Assembly (NCBI GenBank): GCA_964437335.1
Contig: CAYTGL010000012.1
Span: 1-64,000, forward strand
Direction of reading: 5' to 3'
DNA length: 64,000 bases
Source: JAITWN01 sp964437335
GTDB lineage: Bacteria > Pseudomonadota > Gammaproteobacteria > SZUA-140
Shown: in pieces, positions 53,426 through 61,615 of the stretch
Layout: every line of letters begins with the position of its first letter
Numbering within the stretch: position 1 is the stretch's first letter
Notes under the pieces: model-generated
The model's database searches: none
Seen by the model: only the letters and a program-made list of their open reading frames with translations
Told to the model about the DNA's origin: nothing
Program-made: the position numbers and the translations under genes

Positions 53426-54127
53426 ATGATTCTTGTTAGCCGACTGCCGTTAGCCGCATTGCTGATCCTGCTGATCGTGAGCGGATGCGCGTCTGCGCCG
53501 AAGCAGGACACCCGGATATCCGATGAGGTTTATTCCTGGCCGGAGTATTCACCCCAGACCACTGAAGGCGCGATCTTCCAGGCCAGTCGCAGCGGCTCTC
53601 TGTTCGAGGATGTGCGGGCACGCCGCGTCGGCGATGTCGTGACAGTTGTGCTGTCAGAGCGCACGAATGCGGCGCAGAGCGCGAGCGCCAGCACCAACAA
53701 GAATAATGCGATTGACATCCAGAATCCGACACTGTTCGGCCGCCTGTTCAGCTTTGAAGCCGGCGGACTCAGCAGTGCGCCGCTCACTCTCGAGAATCAT
53801 CTGAACTCGAGTAAAACCTTCAACGGCGAGGGCGGCAGCGAACAGAGCAACCAGCTGAGTGGCGATATCACCGCGCTGGTCATCGAGGAGCTGCCAAACG
53901 GCTACCTGAGGATCCGCGGCGAAAAGCTGATCTCGATCAACAAGGGAGACGAGTATATTCGCCTGACCGGCGTGATTCGCCCGGTCGACATTCAGGCGAA
54001 CAACACCATAGTGTCGGCGATGGTGGCGAATGCCGAGATCTCCTATGGCGGCAAGGGCATGATCGCCGACGCCTCGGAAATGGGCTGGGCGAGCCGCTTC
54101 TTCAACAGCCGCTGGTGGCCGTTCTGA
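53426..54127 (+). CDS. flgH: Flagellar L-ring lipoprotein FlgH
   Basis: A 233-residue outer-membrane lipoprotein. The signal peptide LPLAALLILLIVSGCASAPK ends in a lipobox with Cys near residue 21. The body matches FlgH: LFEDVRARRVGDVVTVVLSE and NTIVSAMVANAEISYGGKG, followed by the typical GWASRFFNSRWWPF end. It makes the bushing in the outer membrane, which confirms a Gram-negative cell. Confidence 0.96.
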   Translation: MILVSRLPLAALLILLIVSGCASAPKQDTRISDEVYSWPEYSPQTTEGAIFQASRSGSLFEDVRARRVGDVVTVVLSERTNAAQSASASTNKNNAIDIQNPTLFGRLFSFEAGGLSSAPLTLENHLNSSKTFNGEGGSEQSNQLSGDITALVIEELPNGYLRIRGEKLISINKGDEYIRLTGVIRPVDIQANNTIVSAMVANAEISYGGKGMIADASEMGWASRFFNSRWWPF

Positions 54128-54162
54128 CCACAAACATTGACGTAATTCCCGAGGCAAACACG

Positions 54163-55293
54163 ATGAATGCGCAATCCAGGTCAATCAAATATCCGATGAT
54201 GTGCTTGTTTGTGCTGGCCGGCCTGCTGTCGGCCGGGCTGGCCGTCGCCGAGCGCATCAAGGACATCGCCGCGGTCGCAGGCGTGCGCAGCAACCAGCTT
54301 GTCGGCTACGGGCTCGTCGTCGGCCTCGACGGCACCGGCGACCAGACCAGTCAGACCCCGTTCACGATACAGAGCTTGCGCAACATGCTGGCCCAGTACG
54401 GCATAACGCTGCCATCGAATGTCAATCCCCAGCTCAACAATATCGCGGCAGTGACCGTATCCGCATCATTGCCGCCATTCGCGAAACCGGGTCAGGAGAT
54501 CGATGTCACGGTATCTTCGCTCGGGAACGCGAAGAGTCTGCGCGGCGGCAGCCTGCTGATGACTCCGTTAAAGGGCGCGGACGGCGAGATTTATGCAGTC
54601 GCACAAGGCAACCTGGTAGTCGGCGGCTTCGGCGCCGAGGGCAGCGACGGATCAAAGATTACCGTCAACGTACCGAGCGTCGGGCGGGTCCCGAACGGAG
54701 CTACAGTCGAGCGCGAGGCGCCGACCAGTTTCGGTAGTATGGATGCACTGGTGCTGAATCTGCACCGATCGGATTTCACGACCGCGAAACGCGTTGCCGA
54801 TGCGATCAATGAGCTGATTGGCGCCGGCACGGCGGCGCCGATCGATGCGACTTCGGTGCGGGTCAGCGCGCCGGCATCGGTCGCCCAGCGCGTTGCTTTC
54901 ATGTCCGAGCTCGAAAACCTGACACTTGAACCCGGCATGGCCTCGGCGCGCGTCATCGTCAATTCGCGCACCGGGACGGTCGTCATCGGCAGCCATGTAC
55001 GCGTCTCTCCGGCCGCGGTATCGCATGGCAGTCTGACAGTCACGATTTCGGAGCAGCTTCAGGTCAGCCAGCCGGAATCTTTTACTTACGCAAAGAAAGC
55101 CGTCGTCGTGCCGAGCTCCGAGGTGAGTATAGACCAGGATGCGAGTCATATGTTCGTGTTCGACCCCGGCATTTCTCTCGACGAATTGGTGCGCGCCGTC
55201 AACCAGGTCGGCGCCGCGCCCGGGGATCTGGTGGCTATCCTCGAAGCGCTGAAAGAGGCGGGGGCGTTGCGTGCGGAATTGATCGTGATCTGA
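54163..55293 (+). CDS. flgI: Flagellar P-ring protein FlgI
   Basis: A 376-residue periplasmic ring subunit. Signal peptide CLFVLAGLLSAGLAVAE. Conserved opening ERIKDIAAVAGVRSNQLVGY and GLVVGLDGTGDQTSQTPFTI; end DPGISLDELVRAVNQVGAAP. FlgA, coded divergently, helps it assemble. Start at 54163 (MNAQSRS) is preferred; the frame is open to 54115 inside flgH. Confidence 0.96.
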   Translation: MNAQSRSIKYPMMCLFVLAGLLSAGLAVAERIKDIAAVAGVRSNQLVGYGLVVGLDGTGDQTSQTPFTIQSLRNMLAQYGITLPSNVNPQLNNIAAVTVSASLPPFAKPGQEIDVTVSSLGNAKSLRGGSLLMTPLKGADGEIYAVAQGNLVVGGFGAEGSDGSKITVNVPSVGRVPNGATVEREAPTSFGSMDALVLNLHRSDFTTAKRVADAINELIGAGTAAPIDATSVRVSAPASVAQRVAFMSELENLTLEPGMASARVIVNSRTGTVVIGSHVRVSPAAVSHGSLTVTISEQLQVSQPESFTYAKKAVVVPSSEVSIDQDASHMFVFDPGISLDELVRAVNQVGAAPGDLVAILEALKEAGALRAELIVI

Positions 55294-55294
55294 C

Positions 55295-56164
55295 ATGTCG
55301 CTCGACGCAAGCACAGCTGTAATCTATACCGATTTTCAGGAGCTCGGCCGCCTGCGGCAGGCTGCGCGCGCGGAATCTCCCGAGACCCTGCATGAAGTCG
55401 CACGCCAGTTCGAGGCCCTGTTCATCCAGATGATGCTGAAGAATATGCGGGCGGCGAGCCTCGGCGACGAACTGTTTGACAGCGACCAGAGCGAACACTA
55501 CCGCGACATGTTTGACAGCCAGCTATCGCTGCATCTCGGGCAACAGGGGAGCTTCGGGCTCGCAGACTTGCTGGTCAGGCAACTCGGCGGCGATGCCGGA
55601 CCTGCCGGTACGGGCAAGCCCGTGCAGACAGACATGAGTCCCGCGCAACCGGAACCACTTCTGGAACCACGCCCGGACCCACTCAGGGCCGCGATCGGCT
55701 CACCGGAGGAATTCGTGCGTATCCTCAGGCCGCATGCGGTCGAGGCGGCTGGCCAGCTCGGAGTCGAACCTGAGGTGCTGTTGGCCCAGGCCGCGCTCGA
55801 GACCGGCTGGGGTCGCAAAATGATCACGCGGCCAGACGGCAGTCACAGCCATAATCTTTTTGGCATCAAGGCCGACCTGCGCTGGCCCGGCGAACGAGTC
55901 ACGGCTACGACCCTGGAGTTCGAGGACGGGATAGCGGTCAGGCGCCAGGAGAGCTTCCGCGCCTATGATACATTCGCCGCAAGCTTTTCTGACTATGTCG
56001 AGTTTCTGCAGTCGAGTCCGCGTTATGAGGCCGCGCTGTCGCATGGCGGCGACCGCCGCCGCTTCGTCGAGGGGCTGCAGCAGGCAGGTTATGCGACGGA
56101 CCCGGGTTATGCCGCCAAGATCAACAGCATAGTCAGCGATGAACTGCTGCTTGGGCCAGGCTGA
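55295..56164 (+). CDS. flgJ: Flagellum-specific peptidoglycan hydrolase FlgJ
   Basis: A 289-residue two-domain protein. Residues 1-100 are the rod-cap domain (EVARQFEALFIQMMLKNMRA and DSDQSEHYRDMFDSQLSLHL). Residues 145-289 are a glucosaminidase with the catalytic Glu in LLAQAALETGWGRKMI and later Tyr in the FSDYVEFLQSSPRYEAALSH region. It clears a hole in the wall for the rod. Starts 1 base after the flgI stop. Confidence 0.96.
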   Translation: MSLDASTAVIYTDFQELGRLRQAARAESPETLHEVARQFEALFIQMMLKNMRAASLGDELFDSDQSEHYRDMFDSQLSLHLGQQGSFGLADLLVRQLGGDAGPAGTGKPVQTDMSPAQPEPLLEPRPDPLRAAIGSPEEFVRILRPHAVEAAGQLGVEPEVLLAQAALETGWGRKMITRPDGSHSHNLFGIKADLRWPGERVTATTLEFEDGIAVRRQESFRAYDTFAASFSDYVEFLQSSPRYEAALSHGGDRRRFVEGLQQAGYATDPGYAAKINSIVSDELLLGPG

Positions 56165-56169
56165 CATGC

Positions 56170-56196
56170 TCATGAATCCGCGACTCCGGCCGATAA
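56170..56196 (+). promoter_or_regulatory. Candidate sigma-28 promoter of flgKL
   Basis: TCATGAAT-N11-GCCGATAA. The -10 is a perfect sigma-28 box; the -35 shares four of eight bases. It is about 110 bases before flgK in the 143-base spacer, where late-gene promoters are usual. Confidence 0.5.
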
Positions 56197-56307
56197 TGCC
56201 AGTGACGGGTCCCGACCATTCGTCCGCATCGGCAGCCATTCCAGCCGAAATATCGTCAGACAGCGCGTCCAGGCATCACCTCATTTACCGCACTTCGGGG
56301 ACAGACC

Positions 56308-58251
56308 ATGGCTAGCGGCATTTTTGGCACCGGTATTTCGGGACTGCAGGCGGCGCAGCGCGCGCTGAATGTGGCCTCGCACAATATCAGCAATGTCAAT
56401 ACCGAAGGCTACAGCCGCCAGCGTGTCTCGCTCGACACCCGCGAGCCGCAGTTTCTTGGCGGCCAGTACATCGGCACCGGCGTCACGGTCAGCAACATCC
56501 AGCGCATCTACGACGAATTTAATACGCTGCAATTGCGCACATCGACCTCGGGATTTTCCCACGCGCAGCAGTTCCATGCGCTGAGCATGCAGATGAACAA
56601 TCTGCTCGCGAATGCCGACGTCGGCGTGATGCCCGCGCTGCAGAATTTCTTTGATGCGGTGCAGGGCGTGGCGAACGATCCCTCATCGCAGGTGACCCGC
56701 CAGGTGATGCTGAGCGAGGCCAACAATCTTGCCGGCCAGATCCGGCATTTCGACCAGCAGCTCGACGCGTTCGACCGCAGCACCGGCAATGCGCTCGCCG
56801 CGGCGGTCGGCGAGGTCAATGGCCTGTCCTCGGCGATTGCCGGGCTCAACAAGCGGATACTCGATATCGGCGGCAGCAACGGCATTCCGAACGACCTGCT
56901 TGACAAGCGCGACCAGCTGATTCGTCAAATGTCGGAACTGGTATCGGTCACTACGGTCGCCCAGGATGACGGCACCGTCAACGTATTCATCGGCAACGGC
57001 CAGGCCGTGGTCGCAGGCGTCGATTCCCGGCCGATCGCCCTCGTGCCGAATGCCTATGATCCGGATCGCTTCGAGATCGCCTACAATGTCTCGCCGAGCC
57101 CGATCGTCATCACCGGACAGTTGAGCGGCGGGAAGATCGGCGGGATCGTTGAGTTCCGCAATCACCTGCTGGAGCCCGCTCGCAATGCGCTCGGACAGCT
57201 CGCGGTCGGTATCACGGCGACCTTCAACGAACAGCATGCAATGGGCATGGACCTCAGCGGCCAGCTCGGCGGCAATTTCTTCACGCCGATCGATGCGAGC
57301 ACAGCGCCGCCAACGGCCAAGATCATGGCCGGCGCGAAGAACAGTGGGCTGTCGACGGCGGCTATCGAGGTCGTCATCAGTGACGCCGCGGCATTGACCG
57401 CCAGCGACTACCGACTTGAAAGAAACGGGTCGGTCCATACGCTGACCCGGCTCAGCGACAACAGGGCATTTGTTCTGAACGGCTTCCCGGGTAGCGGGCA
57501 GACCGTCGATGGGCTTACGCTGACGCTCGCGTCCGGGATGATCGCCGACGGGGACAGCTTCATTATTCGTCCGACGTATAATGCCGCGAAGAATTTCGGC
57601 GTCGCAATCAGCGATTCATCGAAGATTGCTGCGGCCGGACCTCTGCGCAGCAGTGCCTCGCTCGGCAATATCGGCACCGGCGGCTTGAACGGCATGGCGC
57701 TCTTCGATCGTGACGCCTATACCGGCATCGGTTATACGGTGACGACATCGTCGGGTGGCGGTAATGGTCCCGCCGACAGCTATACGATAGCCAATGCGAA
57801 CAACGTCGTGGTGGCCGCAGGTACATTGGTTCCCGGTGAGGAGATCGAATTCGACGGCATACGCTTCAGTTTCAGCGGTGTCCCGCATCATGGCGACAGC
57901 TTTGCCATAGCGCCGAACATCAACGGCGTCAGTGACAATCGCAATGCACTCGCACTGGGCGGGCTCCAAACCGCAAGGATCATGAATAACGGAGCTGCCT
58001 CGTATGAATCTCTTTACAGCCAGATCGTAGCCGACATCGGCAACAAGACCCACCAGGCCGGCCTGAACAGGGATGTCCAGAACGGCATGCTGAACCGTGC
58101 GATCGAGAACCGCGAGGCGATCTCAGGCGTCAATCTGGATGAAGAGGCGGCCATGATCATGCGCCACCAACAGGCTTACCAGGCCGCCGCGCAGCTTATT
58201 TCAACCGCCAATTCCATGTTCGAAACACTGATTACGATGGTGAGGAGATAG
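56308..58251 (+). CDS. flgK: Hook-filament junction protein FlgK
   Basis: A 647-residue junction protein: ASGIFGTGISGLQAAQRALN, VASHNISNVNTEGYSRQRVS and the hook-associated end VNLDEEAAMIMRHQQAYQAA QLISTANSMF-type helix. It joins hook and filament with FlgL. Longer than the Escherichia coli protein (547) by an extended middle domain. The FlgN chaperone is coded 9 kb upstream in the opposite direction. Confidence 0.95.
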   Translation: MASGIFGTGISGLQAAQRALNVASHNISNVNTEGYSRQRVSLDTREPQFLGGQYIGTGVTVSNIQRIYDEFNTLQLRTSTSGFSHAQQFHALSMQMNNLLANADVGVMPALQNFFDAVQGVANDPSSQVTRQVMLSEANNLAGQIRHFDQQLDAFDRSTGNALAAAVGEVNGLSSAIAGLNKRILDIGGSNGIPNDLLDKRDQLIRQMSELVSVTTVAQDDGTVNVFIGNGQAVVAGVDSRPIALVPNAYDPDRFEIAYNVSPSPIVITGQLSGGKIGGIVEFRNHLLEPARNALGQLAVGITATFNEQHAMGMDLSGQLGGNFFTPIDASTAPPTAKIMAGAKNSGLSTAAIEVVISDAAALTASDYRLERNGSVHTLTRLSDNRAFVLNGFPGSGQTVDGLTLTLASGMIADGDSFIIRPTYNAAKNFGVAISDSSKIAAAGPLRSSASLGNIGTGGLNGMALFDRDAYTGIGYTVTTSSGGGNGPADSYTIANANNVVVAAGTLVPGEEIEFDGIRFSFSGVPHHGDSFAIAPNINGVSDNRNALALGGLQTARIMNNGAASYESLYSQIVADIGNKTHQAGLNRDVQNGMLNRAIENREAISGVNLDEEAAMIMRHQQAYQAAAQLISTANSMFETLITMVRR

Positions 58252-58253
58252 TA

Positions 58254-59447
58254 ATGCGAATCTCCACGGGGCAAATATTCCAGAATTCCCTCAACGCGAT
58301 GCTCGATCAGCAGTCGCGCCTGATGCAAACCCAGCAGCAGATTGCAGCCGGCAAGCGTATCCTGAGTCCGGCCGACGATCCGGCCGGTTCGGCGATGCTG
58401 CTCGGATTCAACCAGTCGCTGCAACTGACGCGCCAGTACCAGGAAAACATCACCATGGCGCGAAACCAGCTCAATCAAACCGAAACGACGCTGGGCGCGG
58501 TCAACAATGTCCTCGACCGCATCAGGGAGCTGTCCCTGCAGGCGAACAATGCAACGCTCAGCGACGCGGAGCGGCGCATGATTGCCGTCGAGATGCGTCA
58601 GAATCACGATGCGCTGATGGACCTGGCGAATACGCAGAGCGGCAGCGGGGAGTATCTGTTTGCCGGCTATCAGGGCCAGACCCGCCCGTTCTCGATCGAT
58701 CCGCAACAGGGGGTTGTCTACCACGGCGACAGCGGGCAGCGCTTCGTCCAGATCGGCGCGAGCCGCCAGGTTGCGGTCGGTTATGCGGGCTCGGAGGTAT
58801 TCCAGGCGATACCTCAGGGGAACGGTTCGTTCGTCACCCGTGAAGGGGATGCGAATACCGGGACAGGCATCATCGTCAGCGGAAGTCTCACCGATCCGAA
58901 TGCCTGGGACCGGGATCTGTACACGATTACCTTCGTCGATGCCGGAAACTATATCGTTGAAAACAGCGTCGGTGACGTCGTCACGAGCGGTCCTTATGTC
59001 GCGGGGGCACAGATCGCGTTCAATGGCGTGACGGCAGGCATCAACGGGACGCCGCAGGCCGGGGATACCTTTACGGTGTCGCCGAGCACTCGTCAGGATC
59101 TGTTCACGACAATCGATGACATGATCCGGGTGCTCGAATCGGACGGCGGCCCCGCCTCGTCGAGCACGCTCGCCAATGCGACGAATCGTTTCCTCAGCAA
59201 CATCGATCAGGCGATGGAGAACGTCCGCGCGTTACGCGCGCAGACTGGTGGACGCCTGAATACGCTCGATACCCAGGAAGACATCAACGCGGAGTCGATA
59301 CTGCGCCTTCAGGAATCCAAATCCGGCGTCGAGGATCTCGACTACGCCACTGCGATCACGACACTCAGCCGGCAGCTGGTTGGCCTCGAGGCGGCGCAGA
59401 AATCGTTCCTGCAGATTCAGGGCATGTCGCTGTTCAATTACCTCTGA
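58254..59447 (+). CDS. flgL: Hook-filament junction protein FlgL
   Basis: A 397-residue flagellin-like junction protein. N-terminal MRISTGQIFQNSLNAMLDQQ, LMQTQQQIAAGKRILSPADD and C-terminal LQESKSGVEDLDYATAITTL. It begins 2 bases after flgK. It lies between FlgK and the filament. Longer than the Escherichia coli version by an inserted middle domain. Confidence 0.95.
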   Translation: MRISTGQIFQNSLNAMLDQQSRLMQTQQQIAAGKRILSPADDPAGSAMLLGFNQSLQLTRQYQENITMARNQLNQTETTLGAVNNVLDRIRELSLQANNATLSDAERRMIAVEMRQNHDALMDLANTQSGSGEYLFAGYQGQTRPFSIDPQQGVVYHGDSGQRFVQIGASRQVAVGYAGSEVFQAIPQGNGSFVTREGDANTGTGIIVSGSLTDPNAWDRDLYTITFVDAGNYIVENSVGDVVTSGPYVAGAQIAFNGVTAGINGTPQAGDTFTVSPSTRQDLFTTIDDMIRVLESDGGPASSSTLANATNRFLSNIDQAMENVRALRAQTGGRLNTLDTQEDINAESILRLQESKSGVEDLDYATAITTLSRQLVGLEAAQKSFLQIQGMSLFNYL

Positions 59448-59531
59448 TTTCGCGCTGTATCGCAGGATGCGGTGAGCAACGCGGACCGCATCGATCCGGA
59501 TATCGCCAATAAATACAATCAGATGATCCGC

Positions 59532-59558
59532 TAAAGGTCGGCCAGTCAGCGCCGATAT
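59532..59558 (+). promoter_or_regulatory. Sigma-28 promoter of fliC
   Basis: TAAAGGTC-N11-GCCGATAT, matching the FliA consensus TAAAGTTT-N11-GCCGATAA with the correct 11-base spacing. The start point would be near 59566, leaving a leader of about 94 bases. Confidence 0.8.
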
Positions 59559-59659
59559 CCTCGGTGGGAGCGGTGAATATTTCCTTCCCGGAAGTATATC
59601 CGCTGAGAATAAACCTGACCGGTCGGGACAAACCCTCCGGACTCAAGGAGAAATTTGCA

Positions 59660-61066
59660 ATGGCCATGATCATCAATACCAATATTGCGTCACTGAATGC
59701 ACAACGCAATCTGACTACCACCCAGAGTGACCTTTCAGTATCACTGCAGCGTCTCTCGACCGGTCTTCGCATCAACAGCGCTCGTGACGATGCTGCCGGA
59801 CTTGCGATCTCGGAGCGTTTTTCGACCCAGATTCGCGGCTTGAACCAGGCTGCCCGCAACGCCAACGATGGCATTTCTCTGGCGCAGACCGCCGAGGGAG
59901 CGATGACCGAGGTCACCAACAACCTGCAGCGCATCCGCGAATTGGCGGTTCAGGCGCGCAACGCGACCAACAGCGATTCCGATCGCCAGGCACTGGATGC
60001 CGAGGTACAACAGCGCATCAACGAGATCAATCGCGTTGCGAACCAGACCGAGTTCAATGGTCTCCGTATCCTGGACGGTTCGTTCACCGAGCAGGTGTTC
60101 CAGGTCGGCGCGAACTATGGCCAGACGATCAGCGTAAGCTCGATTGCCTCCACCACATCCGCCGCCCTGGGTCTGACCGGTGGCGAATTGACGACAGCCG
60201 AGGCGACGGTGACCGGCGGCGTGGTGACCGGAGATCTGACCAACGGCGCGTTGACAGTCAATGGCACCAACCTCGGCGTCGTCGCCGGCAGCGCGTCCGC
60301 GATCGCTCTGGCGATCAACACGCTGGTCTCGGGTGTGACTGCGGAAGCGAACCCGACCACGGTCGCAACGGGCGCCGTCAGCGCGCCAGCCGCGATCGCG
60401 GGGAACGTAACGGACTTCATCACCATCAACGGCATTACCCTTGGCGCGATTGCGCTGGGGGGCAGTAACGATGCGCAGGCCACCAACGTCCGCGCCGCGA
60501 TCAATGCGGTGACCGCTCAGACGGGAGTGGTTGCGACCGGAACCGGCGCCAACGTCGGTCTCGAGGCTGCTGACGGCAGGAATATCGTGGTGACCCTCGG
60601 CGGTACCGCGGTAACGGCATCCACGGGCCTGACCGCCGGCACCACTCGCAGCACCGTCACGCTGACTTCCGAGAGCGATATCGTGATCGCGGGTACCAAC
60701 CCGGCACTTGCCGGATTCACGGCTGATACCACCGCCGCTGTCGAGATCACCGAGGTCTATGGTCCGATCAATGTCCTGACCGCGACCTCAGCGGATGTCG
60801 TGTTGCGGGTCATCGATGACGCGCTGACGGCGGTCAATGGTTCCCGTGCGGATCTTGGCGCGGTGCAGAACCGCTTCGAGTCGGTGATTGCGAGCCTTTC
60901 ATCGGCGGCCGAGAACATGACTTCCGCCCGCTCACGGATCCTGGACGCCGACTTCGCCGCTGAAACCGCGGCGCTGACCCGGGCCCAGATCCTGCAGCAG
61001 GCCGGCGTGGCGATTCTCGCACAGGCCAATGCCTTGCCGCAGCTTGCGCTTTCACTGTTGCAGTAA
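59660..61066 (+). CDS. fliC: Flagellin
   Basis: A 468-residue filament subunit. N-terminal D0/D1: IINTNIASLNAQRNLTTTQS, RLSTGLRINSARDDAAGLAI, and C-terminal MTSARSRILDADFAAETAAL, RAQILQQAGVAILAQANALP. The surface part (about 170-380) is rich in Thr, Ala and Val and contains two flagellin-IN-like repeats, LTVNGTNLGVVAGSASAIAL and ITINGITLGAIALGGSNDAQ. The start at 59660 follows AAGGAG; the frame is open upstream. Own sigma-28 promoter, strong hairpin after it. Confidence 0.96.
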   Translation: MAMIINTNIASLNAQRNLTTTQSDLSVSLQRLSTGLRINSARDDAAGLAISERFSTQIRGLNQAARNANDGISLAQTAEGAMTEVTNNLQRIRELAVQARNATNSDSDRQALDAEVQQRINEINRVANQTEFNGLRILDGSFTEQVFQVGANYGQTISVSSIASTTSAALGLTGGELTTAEATVTGGVVTGDLTNGALTVNGTNLGVVAGSASAIALAINTLVSGVTAEANPTTVATGAVSAPAAIAGNVTDFITINGITLGAIALGGSNDAQATNVRAAINAVTAQTGVVATGTGANVGLEAADGRNIVVTLGGTAVTASTGLTAGTTRSTVTLTSESDIVIAGTNPALAGFTADTTAAVEITEVYGPINVLTATSADVVLRVIDDALTAVNGSRADLGAVQNRFESVIASLSSAAENMTSARSRILDADFAAETAALTRAQILQQAGVAILAQANALPQLALSLLQ

Positions 61067-61080
61067 ACAGCATGAGATGA

Positions 61081-61107
61081 CCGGCCCGGGGTATGGCCCC
61101 GGGCCGG
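61081..61107 (+). terminator. Hairpin after fliC
   Basis: CCGGCCCGGGG-TATGG-CCCCGGGCCGG, an eleven-base perfect GC stem 15 bases past the stop. T-run is short and weak, so it may be partly leaky, allowing lower expression of flaG-fliD-fliS. Confidence 0.75.
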
Positions 61108-61115
61108 CATATTGC

Positions 61116-61131
61116 CCGGTCGGTTGACCGG
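61116..61131 (+). promoter_or_regulatory. Small hairpin before flaG
   Basis: CCGGTC-GGTT-GACCGG, a six-base stem ending three bases before the purine-rich site GCGAGG that precedes flaG. It could pause transcription or shield the ribosome site. Confidence 0.3.
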
Positions 61132-61148
61132 CAAGCGAGGTGGCTATC

Positions 61149-61535
61149 ATGCCCATTCAACAGACATCATCAGTGACAACCGATATGGCGCGTCTCCCGT
61201 TAAAACCAGTTGTCCCGCCGTCCACTTTAAACGAAGTCGAGCGGCAGCCCCTGCAACCGGCCGGCAAGATCATGCCGGTCTCCGCATCCGGAAAGGAAAC
61301 AACTTCCGTCGATCGCGAGGCCTTGTCCGCGAGCGTCAGCCAGCTCAACGACTATGCCAGGAATATCAATCGCGATCTCGAATTTTCGATCGACGAGGAA
61401 CTCAACCAGGTCATCGTCAGGGTCTACAATGCCGAGACCGACGAAATAATCCGCCAGATCCCATCGGAAGAAGTACTGGCGATGGCGCGCTATCTTGCCA
61501 GAGACGAGGGGATCATTCTGGATACCGAGGCCTGA
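61149..61535 (+). CDS. flaG: FlaG family protein
   Basis: A 128-residue protein. The C-terminal 80 residues are the FlaG domain: FSIDEELNQVIVRVYNAETD, IIRQIPSEEVLAMARYLAR and GIILDTEA. The N-terminal part is proline-rich. FlaG affects filament length in polar flagellates and is usual between fliC and fliD, as here. Start at the ATG at 61149. Confidence 0.9.
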   Translation: MPIQQTSSVTTDMARLPLKPVVPPSTLNEVERQPLQPAGKIMPVSASGKETTSVDREALSASVSQLNDYARNINRDLEFSIDEELNQVIVRVYNAETDEIIRQIPSEEVLAMARYLARDEGIILDTEA

Positions 61536-61615
61536 TCCGTATTGGTCTCCATTTTGCATTCTGTATCGTATTCCGTTCTTGAATCACGGCGAAATGCGTT
61601 GAAGGCAGGATCCGG

